From positions 84,179,104 through 84,243,103 of the forward strand of contig NC_082695.1 in the NCBI RefSeq assembly GCF_949987515.2: a stretch of 64,000 nt of DNA. The letters are read 5' to 3'. This document shows, one piece after another, positions 34,521-46,796 of the stretch. Position 1 is the stretch's first letter, and each line of letters begins with the position of its first letter. The notes under the pieces were generated by a model. The model was not told where the DNA came from, searched no databases, and saw only the letters and a list, made by a program, of their open reading frames with translations. Both the position numbers and the translations under genes were made by a program. The DNA comes from Delphinus delphis (Eukaryota > Chordata > Mammalia > Artiodactyla > Delphinidae).

Positions 34521-35924
34521 AAAGAGCAAACATATAATAACTTAACTCAAAATGAAGTATCTGGATGAGGTTCAACAAATCTAACCCCATGAGGCTCCTT
34601 CACACCCACAGGTTAATGATGTGTGAAAAAGCAGACACGTTCATACCCTTACTTTCACACCCACTGCCTCTAGGTGAGAGTACAGGACTATTCAGCTCTT
34701 TCAACACAATCTAATTGTTCACCCACCACTGATTTTTAACCCTTTAATAATTCTCTCCATCCTCTCTGGCTTGCATGGTTACTGACAAGAAGTCGAATGT
34801 AATTTTTATCCTGTTCCTCTCAATTCTGAACTGTCATGGCAGCCCACGCGGCCGTTAAGGTTTCTCCTGCTTAGCTGTTACCGTTTTCCTTCTGATGGGC
34901 TCCTTCTGCAGGTGGCAGGCAGGATATTCTGCTCATGTCCTGACCCAGAAAATCTCCTCAGGTGAGAAAATGGTCAGTGGTGTCAGCTCATCTAAGGGTG
35001 ACTGCTCGCACTTTGGAATTTCAATTCATCTAATCATCTTTGCTCAAAGCTCTCTGGTATCTTTAAAAGTCGTAACTTTTATAATTTTCTTTATTTTGTT
35101 ATTGGGGTAGCAGTGATGGCTTGCTGCTACCTACGATATCCCATTTATAAGTTGCAGATTATATACATATATATGAGGTTAAATAATTTTGCCAGTTTAC
35201 ACATTTAATAAATGAAACAGTAAATAACTTAAAAGGCCATGTGGAGATGACCTTTAGTGATATTGCCACTAACGCTATGCATTCATCTTGGCTTGGGACG
35301 CTCTGCCTCCATAACTGATTTAGAGTACACAGCCTGCAATCAAAGGGACCAGAAGTACTACATCTTTCAGCAATTTTGCAAGAATGTATTTGTAGCGTGT
35401 AGAACAGGAAGCAGCTGCTCCCATCTGCTGCTGTGTAATGTTAATGCAATTCCCTGATCTGAGCATGTTACTCTTGCCATTTAATGTAGACATCCGATTA
35501 CAAAGAATGGCAAACAGCTGGAATCAGCGATGGCCTTTCTATCCCCACATACACTTAACTTTTAATTAAGGTATTTTTTCCTAGTAATGACATTAATACA
35601 TAAAAGCATTTAGATCTGATTAGCAAAAATCTTCCCATCATTTAGGGAGGAGCTGTAATTACATTCCAGCCTCATGGCTGTCATTTAGGAAATTGCAAAC
35701 ACAGTTCATTAAAGGGCATTTTCATCAAGTGATTTGCTTTCCATCCAAGTGATTATTCACAGCAAAGACAGGTCTCCGACGTAGGTTTACCAAGGAAACC
35801 AGAATATCTTATTACTGCGTGGTCAAGCTACCGTTCATAACACGTTCACCAGAACTGGTTCAGAGAATATTACATCTCTACAATGAAAAACTGCTTGTTT
35901 TTCTGTTTGTTTGTTTTTGTTTGT
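34521..35924. other. Unassigned intergenic sequence, includes candidate conserved noncoding stretch
   Basis: No gene is seen. Bases 35455-35800 are free of repeats and rich in homeodomain-like words: ttaattaa near 35561, the palindrome tgtaattaca at 35654-35663 and ctgattagc near 35617. This composition is common in vertebrate conserved noncoding elements; it is inference, with no conservation data to hand. Confidence 0.4.
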
Positions 35925-36845
35925 TGATGGTAGCCATTCTAATGGATACGAGGTGATATCTCATTGGTGGCTTCGATTTGCACTTCCCTAATGATTAGTG
36001 ATGATGGACATCTTTTCATATGATTGTTGGCCATTTTTATATCTTTTTTGGAGAAATGTCTATTCAAGTCCTTTGTCCATTTTTGAATTGTGTTACTTCG
36101 TCTTTTTGTTGTTGAGTTGTAGAAATTCTTTATATATTTGAGATATTAGCTCTAATCAGATATATGATTTTCAAATATTTTCTCCCATTCCATAGCTTGC
36201 CTTTTCATTTTCTTGATTGTGTCCTTTTATAAACAGAAGTTTTAAAGTGATGTCTCACTTATCTACTTTTGCTTTTGTTACCTGTGCTTTTGATGTCATA
36301 TCTAAGAAATCATTGTTAAAGCCAATGTCATGAAACTTTTCCTGTTTTCTTCTAGGAGCTTTATAGACTTAGGTGTTATGTTTAGGTCTTTGATCCATTT
36401 GGTTAATTTTTATATGGTGTTAGGCAGGGTACAACTTTGTTTTGCATGTGGATATCCAGTTTTCCCAGTACCATTTGCTGGAGAGACTGTTTTTTTCCCC
36501 ATTGAATGGCCTTGGCACCTTTATTAAAGATCATTTGTCCATATGTGTAAGAATTTATTTCTGAGCTTTCTGTATGATTTCATTATATGAGGTATCCAAA
36601 GTAGTTGAATTCATAGAATCAGAAAGTGTACTAGTCATTGCCGGCGTGGGGAGGAGGAGGAAATGGGGAGTTGTATAGAGTTTTAGTTTTTCAAGGTAGA
36701 AAAGTCCTGTCACTCTGTTACATAACATTGTGAAGATACTTAACGCTACTGAACTCTACACTTAAATACGATTAAGAAGGTAAACTTTGTGATGTGTTTT
36801 TGCCACAATTAGAAATAATAACAAAACAAACAACAAAAATAAAGT
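35925..36845 (+). mobile_element. L1M with opposed segments, probable 5' inversion
   Basis: From 35925 to about 36592 the plus strand shows L1 ORF2 backwards ('gattagtgatgatggacatc', 'ttgtccatttttgaattg', 'ccaatgtcatgaaacttttcc', 'ctggagagactg'). From about 36593 it switches to a forward L1 3' UTR ('gaggtatccaaagtagttgaattcatagaatc', 'tgctactgaactctacactt'-like wording near 36745, 'gtgatgtgtttttgccacaatt') and an A-rich tail. The inverted part runs from ORF2 C-terminal sequence at its left edge to more 5' sequence at its right edge. This order is what twin priming produces. Two independent insertions side by side cannot be ruled out. Confidence 0.75.
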
Positions 36846-37084
36846 GCAAAAACTTACATGTAGTATGATTTTTATTTGATAAAACAGTGGCCTGACACTT
36901 GGTGTGTGAATGCATATATGTGAAGTACATGTGGGGTGAATTGGAAGTGATAAGAGATACAACAGAGAGATAAATACCGATAGAAGAGAGAATGTGAGGT
37001 ATGATCCTGGAGGTAAGTGTGGCTTGCTGTACACCTGGTGATTAAGACAAGGAAACACGTACAAGTGTATTCGCAGCACCATTT

Positions 37085-37858
37085 TTTTCATTTATTGAAG
37101 TGTAGTTGATGTACAATGTTGTGTTAGTTTCTGGTGTACAGCAAAGTGATTCAGTTATACATATGATAGCTTGCATTTGCTAATCCTGAACTCCCAATCT
37201 ACTCCTCTCCCACCCCCTCTCCCCCTAGGTGACCACAGTCTGTTCTCTATGTCTCTGAGTCTGTTTCTGTTTCATAGATAAGTTCATTTGTGTCATATTT
37301 TAGAGTCCACATATAAGTGATATTATATGGTATTTGTCTTTCTCTGTCTGACTTACTTCACTGCGTATGATAATCCTTAGGTCCATCCATGTTGCTGCAA
37401 CTGGCATTATTTCATTCTTTTTTATGGCTGAGAAGTATTCCATTGTATATACATACCATATCTTCTTTATCCATTCTTCTGTCAATGGACATTTAGGTGG
37501 TTTCCATGTCTTGGCTATTGTAAACAGTGCTGCAATGAACATAGGAGTGTGTGTATCTTTTCAAATTACACTTTTGTCTGGGTATATGCCCAGCAGTAGG
37601 ATTGCTGGATCACATGGCAGTTCTATTTTTAGTTTTTTGAGGAACTGCCATACTGTTTTCCATAGTGGCTGCACCAATTTACATTCCCACCAACAGTGTA
37701 GGAGGGTTCCCTTTTCTTCACACCCTCTCCAGCACTTGTTATTTGTAGACTTTTTAGTGATGGCTGTTCTGACCATGTGAGGCGGCACCTCATTGTAGTT
37801 TTGATTCGCATTTCTCTAATGATTAGCAATGTCGAGCATCTTTTCATGCATGGTACCA
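37085..37858 (-). mobile_element. 5'-truncated L1, ORF2 C-terminus and 3' UTR, antisense
   Basis: On the minus strand the ORF2 end is well preserved. One open piece (37561-37788) carries the cysteine motif as NNKCWRGC...LLHCWWEC, and a second in another frame (37300-37542) has [14 protein letters not shown] and MEYFSAIKK; a frameshift separates them. The 3' UTR lies at 37085-37300 and ends in a T-run on the plus strand. The insertion kept only the last 0.77 kb. Confidence 0.93.
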
Positions 37859-40616
37859 TTTTCAAAATAGGTAAACTTCTGTGACCCACTTAAAGTTTTA
37901 TTAATAGGGAACAATTATCTAAAAACTTCGTAAAAAATGAATTAGAGCTACAACAATGTAGTATATCTCAAAATATATTGATTAGTTAAAAAGCAGATTA
38001 TCAGATGAGAACAATGAATAGAGGATGATAGCATTTTTGATCAGCTGAATGATATTCTCTATCAAAATTCTATCAGATACTTTTATTGTTCTTGATACCA
38101 TTTGTGTTTATGAATTCCTTGGATCCTCTTGTAAAGAGAAGAGAACTGTAATATGATTGATTTAAGCCAACTGAAAGTCAAACAATGTCATGGCATGCTG
38201 TGCTGATCCTATTTCTCTGAAGTTCATGGAGAAATAAGTGGCAGAATTCAGTCATCATACAGAGACCACGGCACTATGCCCAGATGCATTTTTTGAAGAG
38301 AAAGTTTATTTCAGCATCTCTCACACTAAATACATTTGTTAATTTAATTTTGGGTTTTTAAAAAATTTACTGTGTTTTCATAATTATATAAATTTAAGAA
38401 GTTTATTTCTCCTTTTATATTAACATACTTAATTAAGATTATAATAAAAAAAACCCTACACTGGGTGTCGATGAGGCCATTTCCCTTAAAACAGGTACAT
38501 AGATTACTTTGTAATAATACTACTAAGAAAAACTAAATTTATTCAAATTTACCTCAAAGACAGCCACTGAATTAAGTGCTTAATTATCTCACTTAAACTT
38601 CACCCCATTCCAGTGGGAGAGCTGAATCTTAAATTGGTTGTGTCAGATAGTCCTATTGTCAACTTGATTAACCTGGGTTTGAAATGACCAAAAACATGCT
38701 TATGTGAGATTTGGGAGGTGGAATTGTTTGCTCCCAAAGTTTACTGCTGTTAATATAGTATATAATCTAAATGATAAAAATAGGAGTTTTCTAATATATT
38801 TTTATGCATGTCTCTCAAAGATGGAAAACGTCAGTTCTCCTGAACATGTAGGAGGAGGAAAGAGAGGAGGGGGAAGAGAAGAGAGTGTGGTTGATGGTGG
38901 TAGTAGTAGGTGGTCCTCGGGTTGGTTAAAGGAGCCTGGGGAAGAAAGAAGAGTGTAGAATCTGTCCTCACTACCACCAAGCCTCTTCTTTTTGATACTG
39001 ACAATGGGACTGGAAACAATATAGAGAGACATGAAAAAGAGAGAGCCTGCTTCTTTTGCTTTTGATGTGGGGAAGAATTCCACAATTACTAGTAATCCAA
39101 TGCAAAATGTTATAAATGCAATAATTGAAGAGGCAGTCACGAATTATAGAATTGTGGATAGGAAAGAATCAAGACCTACTGAGAGAATTAGGGAAAGCTT
39201 TTTGCAATGAATTGTGATCAAGATTGTTTTCAAGGATGGAGGTAGCCAGGAATTAGGGAGTGGGGCAAATGGGGAGGTATTTTAAATGATAGCTCATATT
39301 TAAAATTCAAAGGTATACAACCTTTCCAGCATTTTAATTTGACTTTTGACTCTGTGCATAGCTATTTTGTTATTATCTTCTCTAATTGATTTCTTATTAC
39401 TCAAGTAATGCTTCTGCCTAACTATAGCATCATACTTTACTCACCACATAAATGCATTTTGTTACCAATTCTAACCTGGAAAATATCAGGTGCTCAATAA
39501 ATAGCTGCAAAAGATTAGCAACATATCTAGTCCATTCATAGGGAGGGCGTTTGACACTTAAAAAGGTAGTAAGATCACTTGCATTTGATAAAAGTGGAAT
39601 GTAGTCATTTTATTGTTATTTTACAAACCTCCCAAGATAAATGGAGTGTCTGGTACCAGGCTAAGCATTCCTTATTTCTACGTTATCCTTTGTCACTTTC
39701 CTTCTGATGCCTTTATCCACTTCCTAGCAAAACTATACCTCTCAACTCTGACGACGCAATGGAATTCCATATTTTAAGAAAGGATTATAGTTTCATGGCT
39801 CCAGGATCTTCCGTGCTTCAGTGAGCTGTTTACTTTCAGCTTAAATCCCTAACACTGCTGGCTTTGATCAGTGACATTTGTAGGATTGGTGAAGTGCTTA
39901 GTTAAAAGAAATTGTTTGCTTTGTCAAGTGTTGAAGCAATTTTAGTGTCAACATTTTGGGGGATATTAAAATATCCCCTAACAGAAAGCCGTTATTTGGG
40001 TTTATCATTCTAATGCCAATCAGGGTTATAAAATTATATGAATCCAATTTTAAGAAACAAAGCAACTTTTGTGTACAATGAGTCTTTCTTACCTCAAAGA
40101 GGTCACGTAGAGAAGGTACATACTTAACCCATCACGATCCCACGTTTTTTGAAAACCTTTGCTTTTGGAATGACTCAACTGAGCCCTCAATGACACTCAC
40201 CGATCTCTTTAATCATCTTGAGTTGACTTTCTCCAATTCTCCACAGCAGCTGTCCTAATCTCTTTCCACTTTTTTCTGCCTCCGTAATGCACTCATTTGG
40301 TTCACTTTCAAACGACCTTGCTTCCTATTTTACTAAAAAAAAAGAGCTCTCTTTACATTCAATTTCTTTCACCTTCTGTCTACTTCAAATAACATGATTT
40401 AGTAATTCTTAAACTATTGAATCATGGACCACACTGAGACTCTAATAAAAACCTTTCCAGAAAAATTTTGTGTATAATGTCAACCCAACGTGTTAAGCCA
40501 GCTGCTCTAGGGTCCCCTTCACCCTGCCTTCCTTCTGTGCTATCTGAAAGAATTAAGCGCTGCTCAGAATTTTAAAGCCAACCTCTCTGTGTCTTTAGTC
40601 CTCATCCTTCACACTT
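37859..40616. other. Unassigned intergenic sequence
   Basis: About 2.8 kb with no supported gene. A purine-rich stretch at 38850-38960 gives short frames on both strands. The end of an L2-like element may lie near 39480-39510 ('aggtgctcaataaatagc'). Confidence 0.45.
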
Positions 40617-40632
40617 AGAAAGCACAAGGTCC

Positions 40633-40838
40633 GGGCTTCCCTGGTGGCGCAGTGGTTGAGAGTCCGCCTGCCGATGCAGGGACACGGGTTCGTGCCCCGG
40701 TCCAGGAAGATCCCACATGCCGCGGAGTGGCTGGGCCCGTGAGCCATGGCCGCTGAGCCTGCGCGTCCAGAGCCTGTGCTCCGCAACGGGAGAGGCCACA
40801 GCAATGAGAGGCCCGCGTACCGCAAAAAAATGAAAGAA
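40633..40838 (+). mobile_element. CHR SINE (short form)
   Basis: It starts 'gggcttccctggtggcgcag' with A box and B box (gggttcgtgccccgg), then 'tggctgggcccgtgagccatgg', 'agcctgtgctccgcaacggg' and 'ggcccgcgtaccgc' before the A-rich tail. A perfect 16-base direct repeat flanks it (40617-40632 and 40839-40854). CpGs are largely intact, so it is young. Confidence 0.96.
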
Positions 40839-40854
40839 AGAAAGCACAAGGTCC

Positions 40855-41355
40855 AACCTAAATCCACAATCTTCACACTCAAACATGCCCTCCCTTGATC
40901 CTGCCTTTATATTGTTTCCTGAGTTTCTGACGCCCCTTGAAACCTTATGCCTGCCTCTCCCCAGCTCTCTCATCGCTCAAGCACCAGGCAGCATTTTACC
41001 AACGTGGGAGCCGCCCAAACGCCTCCCTTTCCTCCACTTAAACGTCCAATCAATTGTCAAGCCCGTTAAGTGTAGTCCAAACATTCTGCCTCTTGCAATC
41101 CACACGGCCACTTCTCCCCTGAGGTTCTCACCATTCCTCCTGTGGGCTTTGCTTAGAGTTCGATAATTGTTCTCCAAGTTTCCACTGGAGTTCCCTCCCT
41201 GAAATGTGTAATTTACTGGAGTACAACTCAGCTTCAAATACTCCCGTGTACCTCCAGCACCACAAGGATAAAATCTAAATGACCTGGTTTATTAATCCAT
41301 CTATTAAGGCATTCAGGGTCATACTGTTGCCAATGTTTCTGACCACATTTATGGA
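40855..41355. other. Unassigned intergenic sequence
   Basis: Pyrimidine-leaning sequence with 90-codon frames on both strands and no domain. Phrases such as 'ccaatcaattgtcaagcc' and 'caccacaaggataaaatc' hint at a common old interspersed repeat that I cannot name. Confidence 0.4.
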
Positions 41356-41665
41356 AATTTTATCATTTTTAATTATTATATAATTGACATATAATAAAAC
41401 GCATACTTTTTAGATGCATTTCTATGAGCCTTGACAAATGATACACACATATACCACCATCCCAATGAAGAGACAGAACATTCCCATCATTCCAGAAATT
41501 TTCCTTATGTCTCATTCCAATCAATTCTTATCTCACCAGCCAGCATTTTATCATCCCTCCTCTCATTCCCTCCTCCTCATCCCTCCTCTCCAGGGAAACT
41601 ATTGTTCTGATTTCTATTACTGGAGATTCGATTTATTATGTCTAGAACTTTGTATGTACGTGTCT
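41356..41665 (-). mobile_element. Old L1M 3' UTR fragment, antisense
   Basis: 'tataattgacatataataaaacgcatac', 'catataccaccatcccaatgaagagacagaacattcccatc' and 'gggaaactattgttctgatttctatt' are the reversed tail of an L1M element. Confidence 0.8.
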
Positions 41666-41689
41666 ATCTTTCTTCTCTGACAGAGGGTC

Positions 41690-42480
41690 AGGATAGGAAC
41701 AGATCCTCAGAGACCTATGAGGGACATCCACTTCTGACCCGCAGATGGACACAGGTAGGCCCCACCAGCCACAGCAGCAGTGAGTAGGTACCCAGCCCAC
41801 CTGGGGCAGTGGTGGCGGCACCTGCCAGCATCAGAACCTGGGACACGTCAGCGGCAGGCCCACACTCAGGGGCATGGGTGGCCCATCTACTAGCACCTGC
41901 AATGCCAGCTGGCCTGATGTCCCAAGGCCCTTCACTCAACAGAGGAAATTGTTCAGGGCCAGCATCTCTTTGGCCTGCATATAGCGTCTGAAAAGAGACC
42001 TGGATGAGAGTTCTTGAACCTCCCATGCAAATGTGCCTGCAGAGGTTCAAATGGGAGACTCAGGGGCGCCAGAAGAATGAAGCATAACAGACTAGTATTC
42101 CAAGGGCTCTGAAAACTAACTTAATGCTGCATATGAAGCCAGGTATGGAGCCCATAAAAATATGCCAAGACCTACAAGCTAAACATGAACAGAGTGATGG
42201 TCTGCTAAAATAGATTGAAATAGATCAAGAGTCTCCTAACATCCTATCCAGAACACAATCGAAAAGTGAACATCACACTCAGACCCAGGAAAAAGCACAC
42301 CAGGAACGATAAAAGACAACTGATGCCAACATCACAACGAATCCCATGGTGGAGTCATCGGACAAGGATTTTAAATCAGTAAAATCGGTGAGATGCTTCA
42401 ATAATTCTCAGTTCTCTTGAAACAGATGAAGAAGTTGAACGTCTCCACAACGAAACTAAAGTTACAAGAAAGGCCCAAAG
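41690..42480 (+). mobile_element. Old L1M 5' UTR to ORF1-start region
   Basis: The best match is near the end: 'cggacaaggattttaaatcag', 'gagatgcttcaataattctc', 'cttgaaacagatgaagaagttgaacgtctc' and 'aagttacaagaaaggcc' follow the 5' region of older L1s just before ORF1. The earlier GC-richer part (41700-42060) is assigned by continuity and is less sure. The 111-codon minus-strand frame here is antisense noise. Confidence 0.55.
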
Positions 42481-43883
42481 ATCTGACCTATTAGCGTCTG
42501 TGTGCAAAGGGGTCTTCTTGTCAATCTCGGGGTGAGAGCTCTGAGAGGGAGGCCAAGGCCACAGACATTCAGAACCGTGTTACATGTGACACGTGGCTGC
42601 ACAGTTAGGTCAGCCTCTTGGGCAGGTGTCTCATCAGGGAGTGAGGCTTTCTTGCCAGGTGGCAGACGCTGTAAGCCACCCTCTGGTTCCAGGTAAGAGG
42701 TGGGGAATTTTCAGACCTTGTTGTGGGGACAGAGACCTACTCGTGAACGTGGCTGAAGCCTCCGGGAGAAAAGGCTTGACCTCAAGTTCTGCCTTGTTTG
42801 CTTTCCACGATGGAAATTTCTTGGACTTTTCTCATGTGATGACCCGTTGCAAGATGAGCGTGTCAGGTCTGAGGGTCTCAATTTACCCCTAGGTGAGACA
42901 AAGTGTTTGCACTCAGGCTGAGTACACACAAAACTTGCACTCAGAAGGGAAAAAGCCTTTAGGAGTGGGGAGAAGTCCTGAAGTCCAAATGTCTAAGGGC
43001 CAGTAAAATGCCAGATAAGTGTCATCACCAAAGGCTCTAATCAGATTTCAGGTTGGTACCAGTCACTTACAGCTCCGCGTGAAAGTTTAAGAAGATAGAG
43101 TGTGTTGTGAGGTTGTATGTGGCTTCATCTGGACGTCTAAGCTTTGTGACATATATTTTCTAAGTCTTTAAATCCTCTTTTAAAGTACAAGTGGGAACAC
43201 GTTACACTAACGTGTTACTTCAAGAGGATATGTCAACTCTTCGTCTCTATATTGTCAAGTCTTTATATGTCATAAAATATGTAAATATATTTTTTAGCAT
43301 TCTACCAACATAACTGTGAGGTATGATTAAATTATTTATCGTCATTAATTATAGTTAATTAAGGCACTTAATTTTTAATTATTTTTCTAAAATCCTGGAA
43401 TTGTTTTCTTTTCCAGCTTCCTAAATATTAAAGGTGAAATTATTTCAGTGATGAGGAGGGATAGCAGTGACTCTACAAACAGTCCATTTTCTACTGATTT
43501 CTATCTGTTCTGGCATTTTATTCAGAAAAGACTCTTTTCTATTTTTAGCACTTCTCAGTCCTAACTAAAACAAGGATTTGGGGAAAAAACAGTCTTTTGT
43601 TTTCATTGCATCTCACTTGCTTTAAGGCATGATCAAAGTCAGAAGTATGAGTCTAGAAAAAGTTAACCTGAATTCTAATGTGTCCAACAATAAAAAGTTT
43701 TATTATTTTTTTATCAACTAAGTTCCCTATGTAAAAATCCACTTGGAAAATCTGTTCATAAAAACATTTTGGGGTACTTTTTTCTTAAATTAGGAAAACA
43801 GATTTTATTTTTATTATTCTAATGAGATTAGTCAAGATTGAATTTCCCTACTTTAAATAAGTTACTTCTCAAAAATTTATTTT
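42481..43883. other. Unassigned intergenic sequence
   Basis: The first 450 bases are GC-richer, with frames of 99 codons or fewer that lack domains; an unrecognised LTR is possible. From about 43100 it becomes AT-rich and featureless. Confidence 0.4.
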
Positions 43884-44163
43884 GGGCTTCCCTGGTGGCG
43901 CAGTGGTTGGGAGTCTGCCTGCTAATGCAGGGGACACGGGTTCGAGCCCTGGTCTGGGAGGATCCAACATGCCGCGGAGCAACTGGGCCCGTGAGCCACA
44001 ACTACTGAGCCTGCGCGTCTGGAGCCCGTGCTCCGCAAAAAGAGAGGCCACAATAGTGAGAGGCCCGCGCACCGCGATGAAGAGTGGCCCCCGCTTGCCA
44101 CAACTAGAGAAAGCCCTCGCACAGAAACGAAGACCCAACACAGCAAAAATAAATTAATTATTT
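43884..44163 (+). mobile_element. CHR SINE (long form)
   Basis: The head is 'gggcttccctggtggcgcag' with a B box (gggttcgagccctgg), followed by 'ccacaactactgagcctgcg' and the long-form 3' part 'gccacaactagagaaagccc', ending in 'aaaaataaattaatt'. More substitutions than in the short-form copies suggest an older insertion. No convincing target duplication was found. Confidence 0.93.
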
Positions 44164-44703
44164 AATAAACTCCTACCCCCAACATCAACATCTTCTTTAA
44201 AAAAAAAATTTTATTTTAACCAGGCATTCTAAAATTTAACTAGAGTCCAGTTTTCTTTTGGATAATCTTAACTTGATGCCATGTTTAAAAACCTAATTAA
44301 ACATCTAAGTCACCCTTTCAGTTACTTAAAATTGCCAGCCCCAAAGTACGACCTTAATCGACATCCAAGAGATTATATCAGAGTTTAAAATAAAATGTAT
44401 ACTGTCCTTGCTATACAGCTAAAGGTCAGCATTGTGAGCATTTTTATCTCAGCTGCAGGAAAGTAAAAATACAATCAGCCTAAGTGGTTTCAAAAGCTCT
44501 AAAAGCAAAATGAAGCCGTGTCTTCCTGGAGTTTACTGGGATTGCACATACTGTGATGTAATTAAGAGCTAGTCCAGAGATACTGAAGAAAATGATAGAT
44601 ATAACATTTAAAAACGCCAGTAAAAAATTAGCTCTTTAGCCTTTACATCTGCAATAAACCAAAGTAGCTCAGAATTAGAAGGGAACTTAATTATCTTTTA
44701 ATC
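44164..44703. other. Unassigned intergenic sequence
   Basis: AT-rich; nothing recognised beyond an A-run after the SINE. Confidence 0.5.
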
Positions 44704-44900
44704 CAGTGGTTCTCAAGGTTCACGGTGTGCATCCAAATCACCTTGGGTGAGCAGAAAACATATATGGTTGTGTCTCATTCCTAGGGTTTCTTCATTGGTA
44801 GGGCTCAGGTAGGACCCAAGATTTGCATTTCTAGCAAGTTCCCAGGTGAGGCTGATGCTTCAGGTCCATCCAGGGAGCACACCTTGATAACTATCATTCT
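44704..44900 (+). mobile_element. MER5A-like hAT-Charlie DNA transposon
   Basis: It starts 'cagtggttctcaa', continues 'gtgtgcatccaaatcacct', 'gatttgcatttctagcaagttcccaggtgaggctgatgct' and ends 'cacaccttgataactatc'. This is the full order of the short nonautonomous MER5A element, of about 190 bases. It carries no coding sequence. Confidence 0.85.
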
Positions 44901-46796
44901 AGAGAATTAAATGTGATAACGTCTATTAGTTCTAAAATAAACATAAGGCTCAGAGTAAGCCCTCAATAAATCCTACCTAGCTAATAAAAGTAGTCAAAGT
45001 AGCAGCAGCAGAAAAAGCAGCAGCAGCATGGGGAGAAATAGCACGCATCCTTTATCCTAATACTGCAGAAAAAAGTGGGATCTCTCTTCTGTAGACCTTT
45101 TCTCTGAACAGGATGGTTTTGTCAGGCACTGGTATTTTCTACAATAATAGAAATTTCCTCTCACTCGCCACACTTATGGCTTCATATTCTCCCTTAACCA
45201 TTCATAAGAAGGGTTATAGACTAGGAGAACAGGGAGAACTTGAGTTTCTAATATTTCAATAAATTTTAAAATATACTAAAAGTAAAATAGGAGGAGAAGA
45301 ATGAGAGGTTATAGTTAGAAACCTATGTATTCTAGTCCAAAATTATATAAGTGGCAGAATGTTTGGTGATGACGAGACTCAGGAAATGGGCAGAGCAGGA
45401 GTTCCAGGCAGGAATGGGCTATATTTTCTTAAGCCATCACTATAAACAGCATTCATTTATAGAATGAATGAATTCAGGCAACCAGAGTTGAGTGAAATTG
45501 ATAAACATTGGATTCTAAATAGTTAGGTGGAGGAACGTTTGTGTGCTGATTGAGAACACTATAGTGAGCTGGGTACAGCGTCACTGCCACATGAAGAGAA
45601 GTGACCAGGTATGTTATGAAAAGCCCCAAAAGGAACGCTAAATGAAGGTGCCACCAGATGATCCGATCAGTGAATTGGAGGAGTAGATGAGCCATTGCCT
45701 AAGAGAGGAAATGTACAATTAAATCAATAAGGACATCTGTAAAGGCTCACACTAGCTGTATGAACAGAGTATTTATTATGAGAGGGGGCCATCTATGTAA
45801 CACCCACTGAATTGGGGAATATTTTAAAGAGGTGCAAACACTTGAGGGAGATCTCTAGAAATGAGTAGGAATTTCACAGGTGGAGAAAGAAATAAGATTA
45901 TGCATGTTGGAGGGAATAGTACTTGAAAATACATGAAAGCACAAAATAATAATTGCTGACCCAGAGGGAAATTAGAAATCATTCATCACAATAAAACAAC
46001 AAAAATATATGTGTGGGGGTGCGCCCCTTGAATAAATTATAGTTTTATCGTAGGTGGGAATCATTCCCAGTTCCAATTACACAGGATGCAATCATCCAAA
46101 AGCCTGGCTTCTCCATTCCTTTGCCTACTCCAAGCCTATCCTCATAAGACTGAGTGTAGTTGAGTAAAAACACAGAACCATGCTGATGTGTCCCTTTTAA
46201 AATTATGGACACACAGTTCCAGTGATTCCTCAGCACTTCCTGGTAGTCCTAGGACAATTCCATAGTCAACTATATTTCTACTCACTGAGATGAAAATTTC
46301 CCATCCTGTCCTCTCCTCCCCTCAGCTGGTGTCCTCACTTACCGTTTCACTGAGAGCATCAATGATATAAGAAGATTATCTTGTTTCTCTGGCATTAAAC
46401 CTAACAACCAACCTGTGATGGAACTCTGGGCAGGCTGAACACATGTAAGTGATGCTGAGAGCAGAGAAAGCAATTCCAGAAACACGCTCTTCCTCGAAGT
46501 CCAAATCCTAACCCAGGGCACTAGCAAGGCAACCTCTACCTTAACCAGAGCAAAGCTCTGATTGATACTTTTTGAAGTGAAACAGGCAGAATGAACAGGA
46601 GAAACAAAATTCACCCAGAATCTTTCTAGAATTACAAGCTTAAACCAACTCCTTAAAAAATTAATTCATAGCCTTCCACTCATGACACTATTCTTGACTC
46701 TAAGCCCCTCTTAACTTCTCACCTAACCTCCCAAAATGAAGCTAAGTGCACCATAGATGGCCCTGCTTCTGATGACCCCTTCCTACCTTTACATGC
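44901..46796. other. Unassigned intergenic sequence
   Basis: About 1.9 kb with no supported gene. It holds a short AGC tract at 45001-45028. Minus-strand frames at 45474-45695 and 46339-46614 (73 and 91 codons) show no domain. Confidence 0.45.
45001..45028. repeat. (AGC)n trinucleotide repeat, interrupted
   Basis: Two short AGC runs split by an A-rich interruption. Confidence 0.85.

Noticed and set aside
36762..37091. 109-codon hydrophobic minus-strand frame beside L1 sequence as a membrane protein
   Set aside because: It starts at the edge of an antisense L1 tail and runs into the A-rich tail of another L1. Its hydrophobicity comes from T-rich reverse-strand sequence.
45001..45028. AGC runs as a possible CRISPR-like or coding polyglutamine tract
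   Set aside because: Only a handful of units, interrupted, without spacers and without an open frame extending beyond. It is a simple trinucleotide repeat.
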